From assembly GCA_023436245.1 (NCBI GenBank), contig JAEZJZ010000079.1, positions 1-39,370 on the forward strand: a stretch of 39,370 nucleotides of DNA, written 5' to 3'. This document shows positions 39,145 to 39,370 of this stretch, piece after piece (position 1 is the first letter of the stretch; each line of letters opens with the position of its first letter). Below the pieces are notes generated by a model. It searched no databases. It was not told the origin of the DNA and was given only the letters and a program-made list of their open reading frames with translations. The translations under genes and the position numbers were made by a program. Origin of the DNA: Bacillota bacterium (GTDB lineage: Bacteria; Bacillota; UBA994; UBA5500).

Positions 39145-39339
39145 TTGAGCACCACACCGCCGAAAAGGCACGAGCGCCTGAGCGCTGACGTCGAAAAGTG
39201 GCAATTGGAGATGGCTCAGGAGTTGGGCATCATCGACGAGGTGCGAGCTGGCCGAGCGCCATCCGGCGGTCGTTTCCTGCTGCGACCGCACCACTATCAC
39301 CCGCAGGACCGCGCGCAAGATCGCAAACCGACCAAATAG
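39145..39339 (+). CDS. Divergent small acid-soluble spore protein-like (SASP-like) protein
   Basis: A 64-aa basic protein from TTG 39145, six bases after GGAGGTGA (39131-39138). The segment LEMAQELGIIDEVRAGRAPS then GGRF resembles the alpha/beta SASP core, in which an EIAxELG helix is followed by a Gly-Gly element. The C-terminus is unusual: LLRPHHYHPQDRAQDRKPTK, rich in His and Arg. Alpha/beta SASPs coat and protect spore DNA. The resemblance covers only one half of the family pattern, so the assignment is tentative. A sigma-F/G-like promoter upstream supports forespore expression. Confidence 0.5.
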   Translation: MSTTPPKRHERLSADVEKWQLEMAQELGIIDEVRAGRAPSGGRFLLRPHHYHPQDRAQDRKPTK

Positions 39340-39370
39340 CAGACTGAGTCAAGGGGACGGACTTCTGACT

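Overview
The window looks like a chromosomal segment of a spore-forming, probably anaerobic member of the Bacillota (Firmicutes). The evidence is two small CotF-like coat proteins (27529-28024), a divergent SASP-like spore protein with a sigma-F/G-type promoter (39093-39339), a Pro-type T-box leader in front of proC, strong GGAGG ribosome sites and frequent GTG/TTG starts. Anaerobic-style proteins (a radical SAM/SPASM enzyme, an Fe-S aldo/keto reductase and a GlmL-family ATPase) fit that lifestyle. I cannot name the genus.

Layout. Bases 1-4018 hold the tail of an unknown gene and a forward three-gene cassette of visibly lower G+C: radical SAM/SPASM maturase, PLP aminotransferase, and aldo/keto reductase with a C-terminal ferredoxin module. 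Bases 4019-4414 are intergenic, with a perfect hairpin and a promoter. Bases 4415-9986 are a tight forward operon: GlmL-like ATPase, a beta-rich protein (paralogue of the gene at 20383-21279), an unknown 328-aa protein, an unannotated 53-aa peptide and an MFS exporter. Bases 10140-12198 hold one gene remnant and about 1.5 kb with almost no coding signal but several repeats.

Bases 12199-13652 encode an overlapping YqeK-like HD hydrolase and GNAT pair, closed by a very strong hairpin. From 13752 to 24829 almost everything is on the minus strand: a DUF4180 protein, small membrane and basic proteins, an overlapping HD-CHAP fusion plus APH-type kinase, an ECF sigma factor with a large membrane-anchored partner, the second beta-rich protein, an AspT/YidE-type transporter, a histidine-phosphatase-fold protein lacking both catalytic histidines, and a secreted alpha-helical-barrel-like protein. 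Bases 25098-26477 carry an AraC/GyrI-type regulator with a VOC protein, and 26582-29760 a metallo-hydrolase, the coat proteins, coaX and a PhzF protein. A tRNA-Trp with its own promoter and terminator lies at 29875-30036.

The last part (30087-38953, minus strand) is mostly housekeeping: MATE efflux pump, T-box-controlled proC, plsY, an S41 protease, a phosphoribosyltransferase and three tandem overlapping M42 aminopeptidases. The SASP-like gene closes the window.

The least ordinary parts are the GlmL-like operon without any visible mutase, its separated paralogue, the HD-CHAP/kinase pair, the catalytically dead phosphatase-fold protein and the repeat-bearing gene desert at 10.7-12.2 kb. All functions are inferred from reading translated sequence; no database search was made.
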